In this document: positions 1 through 9,983 of the stretch, in pieces
How positions within the stretch are numbered: the first letter of the stretch is position 1
Layout of the letters: each line of letters begins with the position of its first letter
DNA from: Bathynomus jamesi
Taxonomy: Eukaryota; Arthropoda; Malacostraca; Isopoda; Cirolanidae
DNA: 64,000 nt
Assembly (NCBI GenBank): GCA_023014485.1
Contig: JAJOZX010000919.1
Coordinates: forward strand, 726,001-790,000
Reading direction: 5' to 3'
Translations under genes and position numbers: made by a program
Notes under the pieces: model-generated
Database searches by the model: none
The model's input: the letters and a program-made list of their open reading frames with translations, nothing else
What the model was told of the DNA's origin: nothing

Positions 1-61
<61 letters not shown>
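1..61. repeat. (TC)n-(TA)n compound microsatellite
   Basis: A pure TC run switches directly to a TA run, which abuts a mariner-type terminal repeat starting at about 62. The same TC-to-TA switch recurs at about 9756 and 55005. Confidence 0.95.
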
Positions 62-66
<5 letters not shown>

Positions 67-312
67 GTCCCAGAAGTCTGGACTCATAGGGAAAATAGAC
101 ATTATATTTTTAAAGTGAAACAAACACATTTCTAATGTCAATTTTACATATTTTAGGAAAGAAAATACCCTGATGGCTCAGTATACCAATCAAGAGAAGG
201 TGGAACTGGTATAAAAGCCAGAGGGAGGCATGTTCGTGAAATAACTGACATATCTCCCTCTGGCTTTTTCTAGAAACGTGTAGCAATACCACCCTGAGCC
301 ATCAGGGTATTT
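62..312. mobile_element. 5'-end foldback derivative of a Tc1/mariner element (copy 1)
   Basis: The left end carries a mariner-type TIR (AGGGTGTCCC then AGTCTGG), the same family as the element at 10429-10829. The interior is a palindrome: the stretch around 163-182 (AAAATACCCTGATGGCTCAG) recurs inverted at about 293-312, and the centre is an inverted pair around AGCCAGAGGGAG. Each arm read outward-in carries an ATG (173 on +, about 300 on -) followed by short transposase-like codons ending in the KSQRE type of helix-turn-helix start. The right arm is cut off by the Tc1 element beginning at about 315. It is non-coding as it stands. An ordinary hairpin MITE is the alternative, but transposase start codons in both arms argue for two fused 5' ends. 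Confidence 0.6.
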
Positions 313-540
313 TCGACCCACTTGGAATATCGCGAAAAGCAAAAAAGTGGGCAAGCTTCTGTTTATAAAAGTTTTAAAATTCGAAAATATAGTCTATGAG
401 GCAACCAAATAACGAGACAAAACAACGTCAGCTGCGAACACACTAGCTGTCACGAATTTTCGACTTCCTTTAAGAATTTGACAGTCTGACATTCAGTTGC
501 TCTTAGACTGCTAGTGCCACTTTTTCTTCCACTAGTGGGA

Positions 541-592
541 GTAGGCATTTACGTTTAGTAACAGATAGACTTCTAATTCTTTTGGGTTTCAG
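541..592 (+). other. candidate 52-nt 5' intron or splice acceptor before the Tc1 transposase
   Basis: A GTAGGC donor-like site at 541, a pyrimidine-rich tract and a TTTCAG acceptor ending at 592 lie just ahead of the ATG at 608. The acceptor is the stronger part. No transcript evidence is available. Confidence 0.3.
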
Positions 593-607
593 AATTGGAC
601 ATTTACA

Positions 608-1630
608 ATGGATTTGAGTGCCGTGAACGTCGCAAGAGTCGTCGCCCTAATTGAAGATGGTCGGAGCCAGCGTTACGTCGCCAATGCGCTAGGAATTCCA
701 AGAACAACGGTTCGACGTGTCTACCAACGTTATGTGGAGACAGGAGAGTACACCAGAAGACCAGGATCTGGAAGATCGCGCTGCACATCTGCCCGTGACG
801 ATCGTTTCATCGTCTTGAGTGTTTTGCGAGATCGTCGCTTGACTGCCACAAACATCCGCAATAAGCTGGAAAGGTCTCGAAACGTCAGTGTATCGGAGCG
901 AACCGTTAGAAGGAGACTTATGGAAAGTGGCTTACATGCTAGACGTCCAGCAATTGGCCTGGAATTGCTCCCACATCACCGCAATGCTCGTCTTGCTTTC
1001 GCTCGTGTAGCATGTCAATTGGACTATGGTCTAATGGGGACGAGTATTGTTCACGGACGAATCAAGATTTAATCTTCAAACATCCGATGGACGGGAAAGA
1101 GTGTGGAGAAGAACAGGAGAAAGATTCGCCCAGTACACTTTTACGGAGAGGGTTGCTTTTGGAGGAGGCTTAGTCATGGTCTGGGGTGATATCACTTCAA
1201 ACTCGCGCACAGAGCTCGTCGTTGTTGGTGGTGGGTCATTGACGTCCTCAAGATACGTGGAAGAGATCTTGCTGGAGCATGTGATCCCTTTTGCTCCTTT
1301 CGTTGGCGAAGACTTCCTTCTACAGCACGATAACGCTAGACCCCATGCGGCAAGAGCCGTTAGCGATTTCCTTTTTCGAAGCTGGAATTCGTCGAATCGG
1401 GTGGCCTTCCCGAAGTCCGGACCTGAACCCCATAGAACATCTCTGGGACACGATGGGACGGCGTCTTAGGGCTCGTCTAGTAGCCCCCTAACACTCTACA
1501 GGAGCTACAACAAACTTTAACTGAAGAGTGGGAGGGAATCCCACAGGATGTGATCGCTGATCTCATTCATGGGATGAATCGACGAATGGCTGCAGTCATT
1601 CAAGCTAGGGGAGGCAACACTTCTTATTAA
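608..1630 (+). pseudogene. Tc1 (DD34E) transposase, three frameshifts
   Basis: The N-terminal half (608-1045) encodes a paired-type double helix-turn-helix with an intervening GRPR-like motif (RRPGSGRSR). After a frameshift near 1045 the frame beginning at FTDESRF carries the first catalytic Asp, and QHDNARPH the second near 1330. A second shift near 1380 moves to the frame with SPDLNPIEHLW, whose Glu is the third catalytic residue, 34 residues after the second. A third shift near 1487 leads to the C-terminal tail, ending at TAA 1628-1630 after the family-typical AVIQARGG. All catalytic residues survive, so the damage is a few indels and looks fairly recent. It acted as a cut-and-paste transposase in the nucleus. 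Confidence 0.9.
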
Positions 1631-1870
1631 CCCTGGATCACAAGTTGTTTTTTTGTTTTATTGTTTTTTTTTCAATTTTTTGTTTTTGTCGAAATCTTTG
1701 TTTTTTGAGTTACAATTTTTTGTACATTATTTTTTGATAATAAATTGTATTAAGCAGGTTTTTGAAAATTTTTTAATGTCGTCATAAACATTTAAAACTT
1801 TTATAAACAGAACTTGCCCACTTTTTTTGGCTTTTCGCGATATTCCAAGTGGGCCGATTTTTCTGCTGCT

Positions 1871-1871
<1 letters not shown>

Positions 1872-1912
<41 letters not shown>
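1872..1912. repeat. (TA)n microsatellite
   Basis: About 40 bp of pure AT dinucleotide between the Tc1 element and the next mariner remnant. Confidence 0.95.
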
Positions 1913-1915
<3 letters not shown>

Positions 1916-3185
1916 AGTGGCGTACGGTGATTAACAAAACAGGGTGTGCTGAACATTGTAATGTTGGATGGATGGAATACAGCAATGAGGAAAAAGTGTG
2001 TCTTGTATTGTGGGCTATTTCTTATAATAATTGTGAAGAAAGTTTGCGTTTATTTCAACAAAAAATATAATAAACCTCCACCAAATGCAACCACTCTTCG
2101 ATACTGGAAGCTCAAACTTTTGGAAACAGGGAGCCTGGTAAAAGATCGTCCAAGAAGCGAAAGGCCAGTAACGGCGACAGGAGACAACAACAAAGAAAAT
2201 GTCCTCGCCAGTTTTCAAGTCGATCCAACAACTTCAGCGAGAAAAGTCGCATAGGAATTGGGTAATGGGTATTGTAAATTTTCAGTATCAAACATATTGA
2301 AATCACAAAGGTACCACGATTACAAACCCATTTACTCTCAGCTTATATACGACAATGATTCTGATAGACGGCTGCAGTTTCCTTAAACAATGAGACAAAA
2401 GGTCAACAATGATCCAGATTTCCTTCGAAAGATCAAATTTTCAGATGAATGTGTGTTTGGTTTAACGAGTAAAGGAAACAAATACAATGTTCACTACTGG
2501 GCGAAAAAAGATCCAAAAATACTATTGGGTAAACATGTTAAAACGGCTACACCAACAGTTTAGGCGTGCATTGCTTATTCAGGACTCGTTTCCTTTGTCA
2601 TATCGAGAGATACGATGGATGGAAAACGCTATTGCCAGATATTGATAATTGAGAGACAAGTTTTGCAACAGTTTACTGATGGTATTGGCAGGAATTGGAT
2701 TTATGAAGATGATGGAGCGTCGCCACATTACTCTGCGGCTGCCGGTAAGATTCTTGATACGAACCTTTAAGGAAGATGGGTTGGGCGGCGAGCTCCCATC
2801 GAGTGTCCAGCCAGATCATCCGATTTAACCCCATGTGATTTCTGGTTTTGGGCTTATTTGCGTGACAAACTCTACACTCCTAGTTTCATCTCTCCAAATG
2901 TGAATGCCCTTGGCCACAAAATAGATGAACAACTGAAAAGGATCTCACTCGATGTTCAGAAGAACAATGAAGGAAGAGTTTCACAGAGAGAATCCACAAC
3001 AAATGTATCACGGCGGAAGGGGAATTCTTTGAAGATTAAATTACAATTTAACAAAATATTTGTATGAAGAAAATTCTTTTAGACTTTTTGTTTGATTTGT
3101 TTCAACATTTGAATACTTATCTCTATAATGTTGTTAACTAAATAGTTGCATGCATAAGATCCTTAAAGCCTTTTCTCCCACCATA
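1913..3185 (+). mobile_element. DD41D mariner-like element, family a, copy 1
   Basis: A second copy of the same family lies at 31176-32075, and its 3' end (TTTTCTCTCACCCTG) defines the right boundary here. The 5' terminus is blurred by the (TA)n array; an ACAGGGTG core at about 1938 is the best candidate. The copy carries a complete but decayed transposase gene. Confidence 0.75.
1972..3067 (+). pseudogene. DD41D transposase, family a
   Basis: Frames read in turn give an N-terminal helix-turn-helix with the linker LLETGSLVKDRPRS, then FSDECVFGL (first Asp, near 2440), YEDDGASPHYS (second Asp, near 2710) and SSDLTPCDFWFWAYLRDK (third Asp, near 2835). Counting from the second Asp to the Asp of PCD gives 41 intervening residues, the DD41D spacing of the mariner side of the superfamily. 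There are several frameshifts plus in-frame stops (for example near 2384, 2562 and 2768). It is inactive. The C-terminal tail, rich in Lys, Arg and Asn, is open from 2858 to the stop at 3065. Confidence 0.8.
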
Positions 3186-3213
3186 TATATATATATTATA
3201 TATATATATATAT
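3184..3213. repeat. (TA)n microsatellite
   Basis: An AT array interrupted by a TTA, abutting the hAT terminus at 3214. Confidence 0.9.
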
Positions 3214-4497
3214 TAGTGATGTAGCGGATGTCATTTTTTTCACATCCGCGGATGCGGATGCGGATGAGGATGTTTGATTTCAACATCCGCGGATGCGGAT
3301 GCGGATGTCTACATTTTCGTTATTTTTATGATATATTCGAGATTTGTTGTGTTTAACGTATATAATAAGTTATTATATAGAGAGAGCTGTAGCTATAATG
3401 TAGTATAATTGATTAATTGTACAATAATTGCTGTACTTTTCTCTGAACATATAAAATAATATCAAGCATCTAACTAATATAGAAATCAATTAGTGAATTC
3501 GTCTGCAAATAAATTCGTTATATTTTGTTGAGTTTCAGCCACAATTAGAAACCATAATTGTGTTACCAGGATGCGGGACGTGAACCCAACTCAAATGCAC
3601 CCCACCGACCTCTTTCCCCAACCTCCACCCTTATAGAAAGAGATCTTTAATTAGCTTGATAACTATTTATATTAAGTTTAAAGTTTTATTAGGCATATTT
3701 ATAAATGAGTAATTAAAATAAAGTAAACTAAGATGTTCATCGTTTAATGTTCAAACTTAATTATAGGAAGGTTATGCTTAAGGAACATTAATTTTTCTGC
3801 CTTTTCTGCTGCCAGTCTGTTTCTCTTTTCATCATATATTAATCCAGCACTGCTAAATAATCTCTCGCTTGGTACGTTTGTTGGAGGACAGGCTAAATGT
3901 TTCCTTGCAAGTTTACTCAAGTATGGATAGATATTCTGCGTATTTTTCCACCAACTAATAGGATTGTCACATGCAGCCAGGCGTTTTTCTTGGTGATAGC
4001 TCTCGATCATTTTTACTACATCTTTTGACATCGCGTAGGTCTCGTCATTGCTGCTTGACTCAAGAAACTGAGAGACAGATTCTGTGATAGATTTGCTTGT
4101 TGAAGGTGTTGGTTCTGTCACTGAAACTTTTATTCTTTTGGTGGGTGGCGAAGCGACAGATTCAAGAGATTGAAGCTCTTCAACTGCTTTGCCAAGTGAT
4201 GATTTAACTCGTTCTAATGTACTAGGTGAAAATAACTTAGCTTTGTAACGTGGATCTAAGTAGGTTGCAAGAGAGTAACTTCATACAAGAACAGCCTCTC
4301 GTCTTGTCGCTTGCATCACTTTTGCGCACAATGAACTAGTTCTATTAATATAGTAGAATTTTATAATTTCCGCTTATTAATGACATTTTATCTCAACGGT
4401 CCACATCCGCACGACATCCGCAGTCCAAAGTGCGGATGCGGATGCGAGAAAATGTGCGGATGTTCCGCGGATGCGGATGCGGATGTGACCTACATCA

Positions 4498-4500
<3 letters not shown>
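3214..4500 (-). mobile_element. hAT transposon with GCGGATG subterminal repeats
   Basis: The termini are 11-bp inverted repeats, TAGTGATGTAG at 3214 and its complement at 4490-4500. Both subterminal regions are packed with GCGGATG/CATCCGC units, about 8 copies left and 9 right, which in hAT elements are the usual transposase-binding arrays. The 8-bp flanks are both ATATATAT, so the target duplication is consistent but uninformative inside (TA)n. A C-terminal transposase fragment lies in reverse orientation. The element is a deletion derivative lacking the N-terminal two thirds. Confidence 0.88.
3744..4330 (-). pseudogene. hAT transposase, C-terminal third
   Basis: From about 4330 downward the frame shows the YLDPRYKAKLF block and then, after a Ser/Thr-rich linker, the hAT dimerisation domain. 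PISWWKN is followed by YPYLSKLARKHLACP, and PSERLFSSAG with the downstream RNRL are diagnostic. The open part is 125 codons (3744-4121) and ends in a natural stop. There is no BED finger and no first catalytic Asp. Similar C-terminal remnants from other hAT families occur at 8612, 19956, 40625, 45254, 48887 and 56150. Confidence 0.88.

Positions 4501-4570
<70 letters not shown>
4501..4570. repeat. (TA)n microsatellite
   Basis: 70 bp of AT dinucleotide joining the hAT right end to a foldback repeat. Confidence 0.97.
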
Positions 4571-4572
<2 letters not shown>

Positions 4573-4574
4573 AG

Positions 4575-4795
4575 AATGAACTCAGAATGGTTCCCTGAGT
4601 TTTTTATGATACACACAGACTGTGCATGGAACAAGGAACGTCGGGCTTGCATCATGAAAAAGAAAAACTATGGTATTTGTCATTTACCATTACTTATTCG
4701 GACTATAGTGGATTTAATTATCCCAGAAGAGTTCCTTGTTCCATGCACAGTCTGTGTGTATCATAAAAACTTAGGGAACCATTCTGAGTTCATTC
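4575..4795. repeat. foldback repeat family F1, copy 1
   Basis: The arms 4575-4640 and 4730-4795 are near-perfect inverted copies (GAATGAACTCAGAATGGTTC outward). The loop carries a conserved single-copy core starting GGGCTTGCATCATG. Three other copies lie at about 5030-5208, 38240-38435 and 59891-60213. The open frames across it are not protein-like. Confidence 0.8.
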
Positions 4796-5029
4796 CCATC
4801 ATGAAACGGACATGTTATGTGCCTTGAAAAGTGGACGCTCAATTCTGCCAGTTGAGGTTTAAGTTTTGGTTTTGGCTAAAAATATAATAGTTACCCCTTT
4901 TTCTTTGATTTATTCAATCCGACGTGAATGCAACGAGTCTTTTACTTATATTGAGGTTCTAAATGTAGTGGGGCTAGGCTGCTTTAAACCCTAGATCCAT
5001 GTCCCAAAGCTGGATCCTGTCTGCTTTGC

Positions 5030-5208
5030 AGATAGCTGGTGAGGGAAGCTATATTTATGGGACCTCTTTGCGAGAGACCCGTTGCCCACGTCGGGCTTGC
5101 ATCATGAAAAAGAAAAACTATGGTATTTGTCATTTACCATTACTTATTCGGACTATAGTGGATTTAATTATCCCAGAAGGGTTCCTTGTTCCATGCACAG
5201 TGTGTGTA
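5030..5208. repeat. F1 repeat, copy 2 (single arm)
   Basis: About 125 bp matches the core of copy 1 almost identically. It is preceded by GCTGGTGAGGGAAGCTATA and CTCTTTGCGAG, which also precede the copy at 38240. It has no inverted partner. Confidence 0.75.
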
Positions 5209-5229
5209 TCATATATATATATATATATA

Positions 5230-6016
5230 CCACCAGTGTGTCCGTAAAGTCATGGTGGGATTTTAAATAGCTATATTATTGCAACGAAACATGATAATGA
5301 GATGAAAAAAAGGCAAATTGAAGAACAACTCTAAAAGAATAACTTTATTTAACGTAGTTCGATATGGGCTCCTCTGGTAGCCCTGCAGACATCTAGGCGG
5401 TGATTCAGTTCCAGCCACACACGCCCAAGAACATCAGGAGTGACGGATGCGATAGCTTCCGTGATTCGCTCGTGCAAGTGATGAATATCCCTAATGGGTA
5501 CACTGTACACGCTTTGCTTGACGTAACCCCACAAATAAAAGTCCAAAGGTGTCAGGTCCGGAGAGCGTGGAGGCCATGGCTTCCATCCTCCTCTTCCTAT
5601 CCATCTCTGTGGAAATTTTTCATTAAGGAATTCTCGAACAACGTTGGCATAGTGCGGAGGAGCACCATCTTGCTGAAAAATGACATTATTGTCAATAAAT
5701 TGGGGTACTGCAAAATGTTCCAACATAACGAGGTAGTTGTGTGACGTCACAGTGGGTTCCGCGAAGAAAATGGGCCAATCACTCGATCTCGTGCTAGAGC
5801 ACACCACACATTAACTTCGGGCTATTACGCTCATGTTCAACATAGGCATGTGGACAGCCTAGACTAACTACGAGATAAAGGTTAAGCTTAGCCTAGACTA
5901 ACTACAAGATACAACTTTGAGAGTTGTTCTTAAATTTGGCATTGTTTCATCTCATTATCATGTTTCGTTGCAATAATATAGCTATTTAAAATCCCACCAT
6001 GACTTTACGGACACAC
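5230..6016 (-). mobile_element. DD41D mariner-like element, family b, internally deleted
   Basis: Inverted termini (GTGTCCGTAAAGTCATGGTG at 5237 and the complement near 5995-6014) pair for about 70 bp, extending through the CATGATAATGAGATG block. Only the 3' part of the transposase gene remains. Confidence 0.8.
5352..5815 (-). pseudogene. DD41D transposase, C-terminal half
   Basis: The open frame contains [16 protein letters not shown] (second Asp) and [18 protein letters not shown] (third Asp, 41 residues later). The C-terminal helix region follows, including ITEAIASVTPDVLGRVW and the closing GAHIELR. The N-terminal helix-turn-helix and the first catalytic Asp are absent, so it cannot be functional. 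The stop lies just inside the left terminal repeat. Confidence 0.88.
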
Positions 6017-6026
6017 ATCACCCCCT

Positions 6027-6186
6027 AGATGTCTGCAGGGCTACCAGAGGAGCCCATATCGAACTACGTTAAGTAAAGTTATTCTTTTAGAGTTGTTCTT
6101 CAATTTGCCTTTTTTTCATCTCATTATCATGTTTCGTTGCAATAATATAGCTATTTAAAATCCCACCATGACTTTACGGGCACACG
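6027..6186 (+). mobile_element. inverted second copy of the family-b 3' end
   Basis: These 160 bp are the reverse complement of 5238-5397, including the last transposase codons and the terminal repeat. The element is therefore followed at once by a solo inverted terminus, separated by only 10 bp. Confidence 0.85.
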
Positions 6187-6525
6187 ATGAAATTTATGAT
6201 GCGACGATGAAATTGATACAACAACGAATTTTATGTTGCAACGATGAATTTTATGATGCAACGACGAAATAACGACTTCTTTTACATAATAAATAAATAA
6301 TAAAAAAATTCCTTGAAAAAATGCATGGCGTAGATTAGATGAGTAGTTTAGTATTGACGCTATCCTTTATTTTACGGTCTTCTAATGCTTAACTGAGTAC
6401 ACACGAGCTAAGTGTACGTATGGTGTGAATGAACTCTGAAGCTATTCTTTTCATTATACTTTTTCCTACTTTCCTATAAATCTTCTTTCACCCCTATTTT
6501 TCTGTCACCAACGGCTGGCGGAGGA

Positions 6526-6530
<5 letters not shown>
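6187..6530 (+). repeat. interspersed repeat R1, copy 1
   Basis: About 330 bp are shared with 9359-9645 in the same order, including ATGATGCAACGACGAAAT, AAATGCATGGC, GTGTGAATGAACTCTGAA and GGCTGGCGGAGGA. Both copies end at a purine/pyrimidine dinucleotide stretch. No coding potential and no terminal repeats were seen; class unknown. Confidence 0.75.

Positions 6531-6612
<82 letters not shown>
6531..6612. repeat. (TC)n microsatellite
   Basis: 82 bp of pure TC. The Arg-Glu dipeptide frame on the other strand is an artefact of this array. Confidence 0.98.
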
Positions 6613-6615
<3 letters not shown>

Positions 6616-6839
6616 TGTGCTAAACGTGACTTTGAAATTTAAGTAGCTCGTAAATATAAAGAAAACCCTAAGAAATTTTACGATTACGCTAATTATCGAA
6701 ACCCCTGAAGGACAATAATGGGCCACCGGTAGACTCGGTTGATAATTTTTTATCTCATAATTATGCGGAGAGATAATTTTAAATTATTTTTTTTTTCCAT
6801 CATTTTTTACAATTGAAGATACTTCTTATATTCCGGAGG

Positions 6840-7300
6840 CTTGTAATATGCTCAGTGACGTAAATGGGACTCTTTCATTGCTTACTGACATAACTGTTTA
6901 CACTGAAGAGATTTTTTACGAAATAGATAAGTTAAAAAATAACAAATTGCCAAGTCCGGACTATTTTTATCCAAAGCATCTAAAAGAGTTAAAGAATGAA
7001 ATACGCGATCCTTTATTTCAAATTTTTAATAAATCTTTATCAGAGGGGATTGTTCCCTCAGATTTTAAATTGGTTAATGTTACTCCAATCTTTAAAAATG
7101 AGGATAAACAACTGGCGCGAAACTATTGTCTATTATTTAGTCTAACTTCTATAATTGGAAAGCTTTTAGAAACAGTTATTATAGATCGTATAGTCGAGCA
7201 TCTTGAAAGCAATAATCTTATTAAAAAAGGTAATACGAGTTTCGTAGAAATAAATCTCGTTTGAAGAATTTATTGGAATTTTTTCATGACGTCATCGGTA
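6840..7300 (+). pseudogene. CR1-like LINE reverse transcriptase, N-terminal fragment
   Basis: The frame 6848-7264 matches the entry region of a non-LTR RT. The FYEIDKLKNNKLPSPDYF block is followed by LFQIFNKSLSEGIVPSDFK, VNVTPIF and the SLTSIIGKLLE segment, in the order seen in the intact LINE-A frame (residues about 372-460). It breaks after about 139 codons, although the next bases (AATTTATTGGAATTTTTTCA) still resemble the following RT segment. The catalytic ADD region is missing. Codons are more AT-rich than in LINE-A, so this is a different family. Confidence 0.8.
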
Positions 7301-7324
7301 TTTGTGATGGTTAGGATGGAGTTC

Positions 7325-7990
7325 AGGGTGGTGATGTTCTCTTTGGATTATAAATGTAGTGGGAAGCGCTGGTCGGGTCTGATATCAGAGCACCGGAAAT
7401 TTTCAAATGATAGACTTTTTTTACTTTTTCATTTTTATGTGTGTGTTCCTAATAGATGGGAATTCTTGGAAGTCAAAACCTCCGAATAGCCAATTAAATT
7501 ATTTTGTGAAGCCACTCTTCTCTTCCCTTCTTCATTTCGTTTACTCATTCCTTCTCTTTTTTTAATTATTAAAAGGGTGATGCTTGAAGGAGGGCTAGTT
7601 AAGATAGAGTAGAAGTAGTATTGTTCCCTTTGTAATAAATGTAGTAGGAGGCGCTGGTCGGGTCTGGTTTCAGAGCGCACTGAGAGTTCTCAGATGATAC
7701 CCTATTGGTAGATAAGGGAAGCTTGATGGGATCTCTCGGGAGCCAAAACCTCCGAATAGATGTTTTCAATTTTGGAGACGTTACTTAGGTCTACAATGTA
7801 GGATTGTTTGTGCTTTTTAGGTAAATCGCGGAATATCAACTTAGCTAGCCAGAGAAAGTTTTATAGTTTTATATAGAAGTACTGTAGTATGTTCCCTTTT
7901 GCAATAAATGCAGTAAGAGGTGCACTGGGAGTTCTCAGGTGATGGGAAGCTTGATGAGATCTTTTGGGAGTCAAAACTTCCGAATAGTCA
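7325..7990 (+). repeat. decayed tandem repeat, three units
   Basis: Three successive segments end in AAAACCTCCGAATAG or AAAACTTCCGAATAG (near 7490, 7757 and 7986). They share TTCCCTTTGTAATAAATG-, GCGCTGGTCGGGTCTG- and GGGAAGCTTGATG-type blocks. Units are about 230-265 bp and diverged; the last is shortened. Confidence 0.7.
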
Positions 7991-8379
7991 CACACTCACC
8001 CCCAGGGAAGCTACGAGTACTTAGATATAGTTTTAAATATTGAATATCAAATTTCGCAATAAAAATAAATAATTTTTGCAAGATAAATAAAAATAATGCA
8101 TATTATGCATTATTATTCCCCATTATGCATGGGGAATTCTTAAATTGTAGGTCTGGCCAGTTGGGGGTAACCTCTCGATCAGTGCTCGTTTATGTTTGTT
8201 TACAAATTTTCTCCTAAATTTAATCCTCCCCCACTTCAGAGAGACTCGCCTGATTGTATTGTGCCCCGCATAGCATGATTAACTATCGAGCAACTCATCT
8301 TTTGATCACTTGCCTCATAAACACCTCTGAGTGGGAGACTCTTGAATTCGGCGAAGTTGCAACAACGGGTGATCATCAC

Positions 8380-8969
8380 TAGAGACTTCAAAAAAGTTCG
8401 TAAAAGTTTTTATGAACTTTTTTGAACTTTTAGTACTTTTACGAACTTTTTGAACTTTTAATAATGTTATGAACTTTAAGTAGTTTTATGCACTTTTTGT
8501 AATATATTATTAATAATATTACAAAAAGTGCATAAAATTACTTTAAAAGTCCAAAATATTAATAATTTATTAATATTTTTGACTTTTAAATAAATTTATT
8601 AAGATGTAGTTGTGCCAAAGAGACTGAACTTAACTTTCGAGCATATAGAAGAGAATATGATTCTTCAATGGAATAAAGATATTGCTTAACATCTTCAATA
8701 ACTTCTGTGTTTGTTTAACGAATAAAGTAAAAGTTTTTCTTTCGAGTTTCATAGTTTTTATAATTTTGTATTTTTTAAAATCTAATTTTGTCTTTTAGCA
8801 AGTGCAATGAAGAAGTATGCTTTTTCATGTGTAATTCTTGATACCTATAATTGATAGATCTAATTGATATGTAATGAATTTATTATGAACTTTTTTGAAC
8901 TTTTTGGCAAATTTAATGAACTTTTTGAACTTTCAAGGCATTTTTTTATGAACCTTTTTGAAGTCCCTA
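8380..8969 (+). mobile_element. hAT-type deletion element with target duplication ATCATCAC
   Basis: The termini TAGAGACTTCAAAAAAGTTC (8380) and the complement of TAGGGACTTCAAAAAGGTTC (8950-8969) are inverted repeats. They are flanked by a perfect 8-bp duplication ATCATCAC at 8372-8379 and 8970-8977. Subterminal GAACTTTTT units recur on both sides. A short hAT C-terminal transposase relic remains inside. Confidence 0.92.
8612..8689 (+). pseudogene. hAT transposase C-terminal relic
   Basis: 26 codons ending in TAA read PKRLNLTFEHIEENMILQW and so on. They resemble the last segment of hAT dimerisation domains (Arg/Lys-x-Leu followed by an acidic helix and a Trp-Asn-Lys end). Everything upstream is gone. 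Confidence 0.55.
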
Positions 8970-9162
8970 ATCATCACCCACGAAACAGTTTTATTCTCCA
9001 TAAAGGACAAGTACACGGGGATAGATACAGGGACCTTCCACTGATATTCCTCGCCGGAAAGAGATTTTCTCTGCTCTCGTGATGGCACAACACCGCAAAG
9101 TGCCGCGTAAGCACCTTTCACGGCGGGAGACACAAGTTGAAACTCGCGACATTCAAAGAGTT

Positions 9163-9190
9163 AGTACACACACACACACACACACACACA
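9163..9190. repeat. (CA)n microsatellite
   Basis: 14 CA units. Confidence 0.95.
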
Positions 9191-9358
9191 TCCAATTACA
9201 GAAAACACGCTCAGACACTCACCTCCCTTGTTAATAGACTATATAAGTGTTTTATAGAAATGCATAATATTATCTGGGTAATTCCTGTGATTTATGTAGG
9301 TAATTCCAAAGTAAAGGACGTAATATATAAATCTTCGGTACGGCGGCTTTGGCAGGCC

Positions 9359-9645
9359 ACGAAGAAATTTATGATGCAACGACGAAATGATGGTGACTTG
9401 TACTTAATAAATAAATAAAAAATTCCTCAAAAATATGCATGGCATAGATTAGATTAATACTTTAGTATTCATACTATTCTTTATTTTCGGCTGTCTTTTA
9501 ATGTGTAACTGAGTACACGAGATAAGTGTACGCATGGTGTGAATGAACTCTGAAACTCTTCTTTTCATTATACTTTTTCCTACGTTCCTATAAATTTTCT
9601 TTCACCGCTATTTTCTGTGAGCAGTGGCTGGCGGAGGAAGGAGAG
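9359..9645 (+). repeat. interspersed repeat R1, copy 2
   Basis: Same family and orientation as 6187-6530, with small indels. It ends at a GGAGAGAGAG stretch. Confidence 0.75.
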
Positions 9646-9751
9646 AGAGCCTTGTCTGTTCTGTACTTTACTTTTTCTGTACTAATATTCCTGTGTGAAA
9701 GCTTTTTATGTTTATAAGCGAAAGCATGGTGTTTCCTGAGTCAACCTGAAT

Positions 9752-9755
<4 letters not shown>

Positions 9756-9790
<35 letters not shown>

Positions 9791-9811
9791 ATATATATAT
9801 ATATATATATG
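9756..9811. repeat. (TC)n-(TA)n compound microsatellite
   Basis: A TC run followed by a TA run. A short (ATT)n(ACC)n stretch lies 70 bp downstream (9883-9912). Confidence 0.95.
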
Positions 9812-9983
9812 AGAACAATACAACAGATCTGTCAAAACTTGAGCCTAAATTAATTTAGAGCGAGACTTTAACTCTGTTATTATTATTATTATTACCACCA
9901 CCACAACCACCATGATCGAGGTTCGAACCCCCAACCTTAGCGTCTTCACTCAGCTTAAAGGGAAACGGTGTTACCCACTATAG

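Larger units (their letters stand above)
315..1855 (+). mobile_element. DD34E Tc1-like transposon with ~62-bp TIRs
   Basis: The left end (CCCACTTGGAATATCGCG at 318) is matched, inverted, at 1835-1853. Pairing continues about 62 bp inward with few mismatches, down to the TTTATAAAAGTTTTAAA block. A single transposase gene lies between. The TA duplication is unclear because the left side abuts an older foldback and the right side runs into a (TA)n array. Both termini are present, so the copy could be a substrate, but its gene is broken. Confidence 0.85.
8236..9160 (-). other. 108-codon open frame split by a hAT MITE
   Basis: If the hAT element and one target copy (8372-8969) are ignored, the minus strand is open from a TAA complement at 9161 to a TGA at 8236-8238, 108 codons with no stop. 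The sequence is less AT-rich than its surroundings. I recognise no domain. It may be an old exon, a decayed repeat or chance. Confidence 0.25.

Noticed and set aside
4570..5247. Repeated 80-codon frame around NYGICHLPLLIRTIVDL
   Set aside because: It spans foldback repeat F1. Other copies do not keep the frame and one copy is a palindrome, so it is not protein-coding.
6505..6726. Arg-Glu repeat protein on the minus strand
   Set aside because: Pure translation of (TC)n. The same holds for Ile-Tyr, Thr-His, Ser-Leu and Tyr repeats elsewhere, which are translations of TA, CA, TC and ACT arrays.
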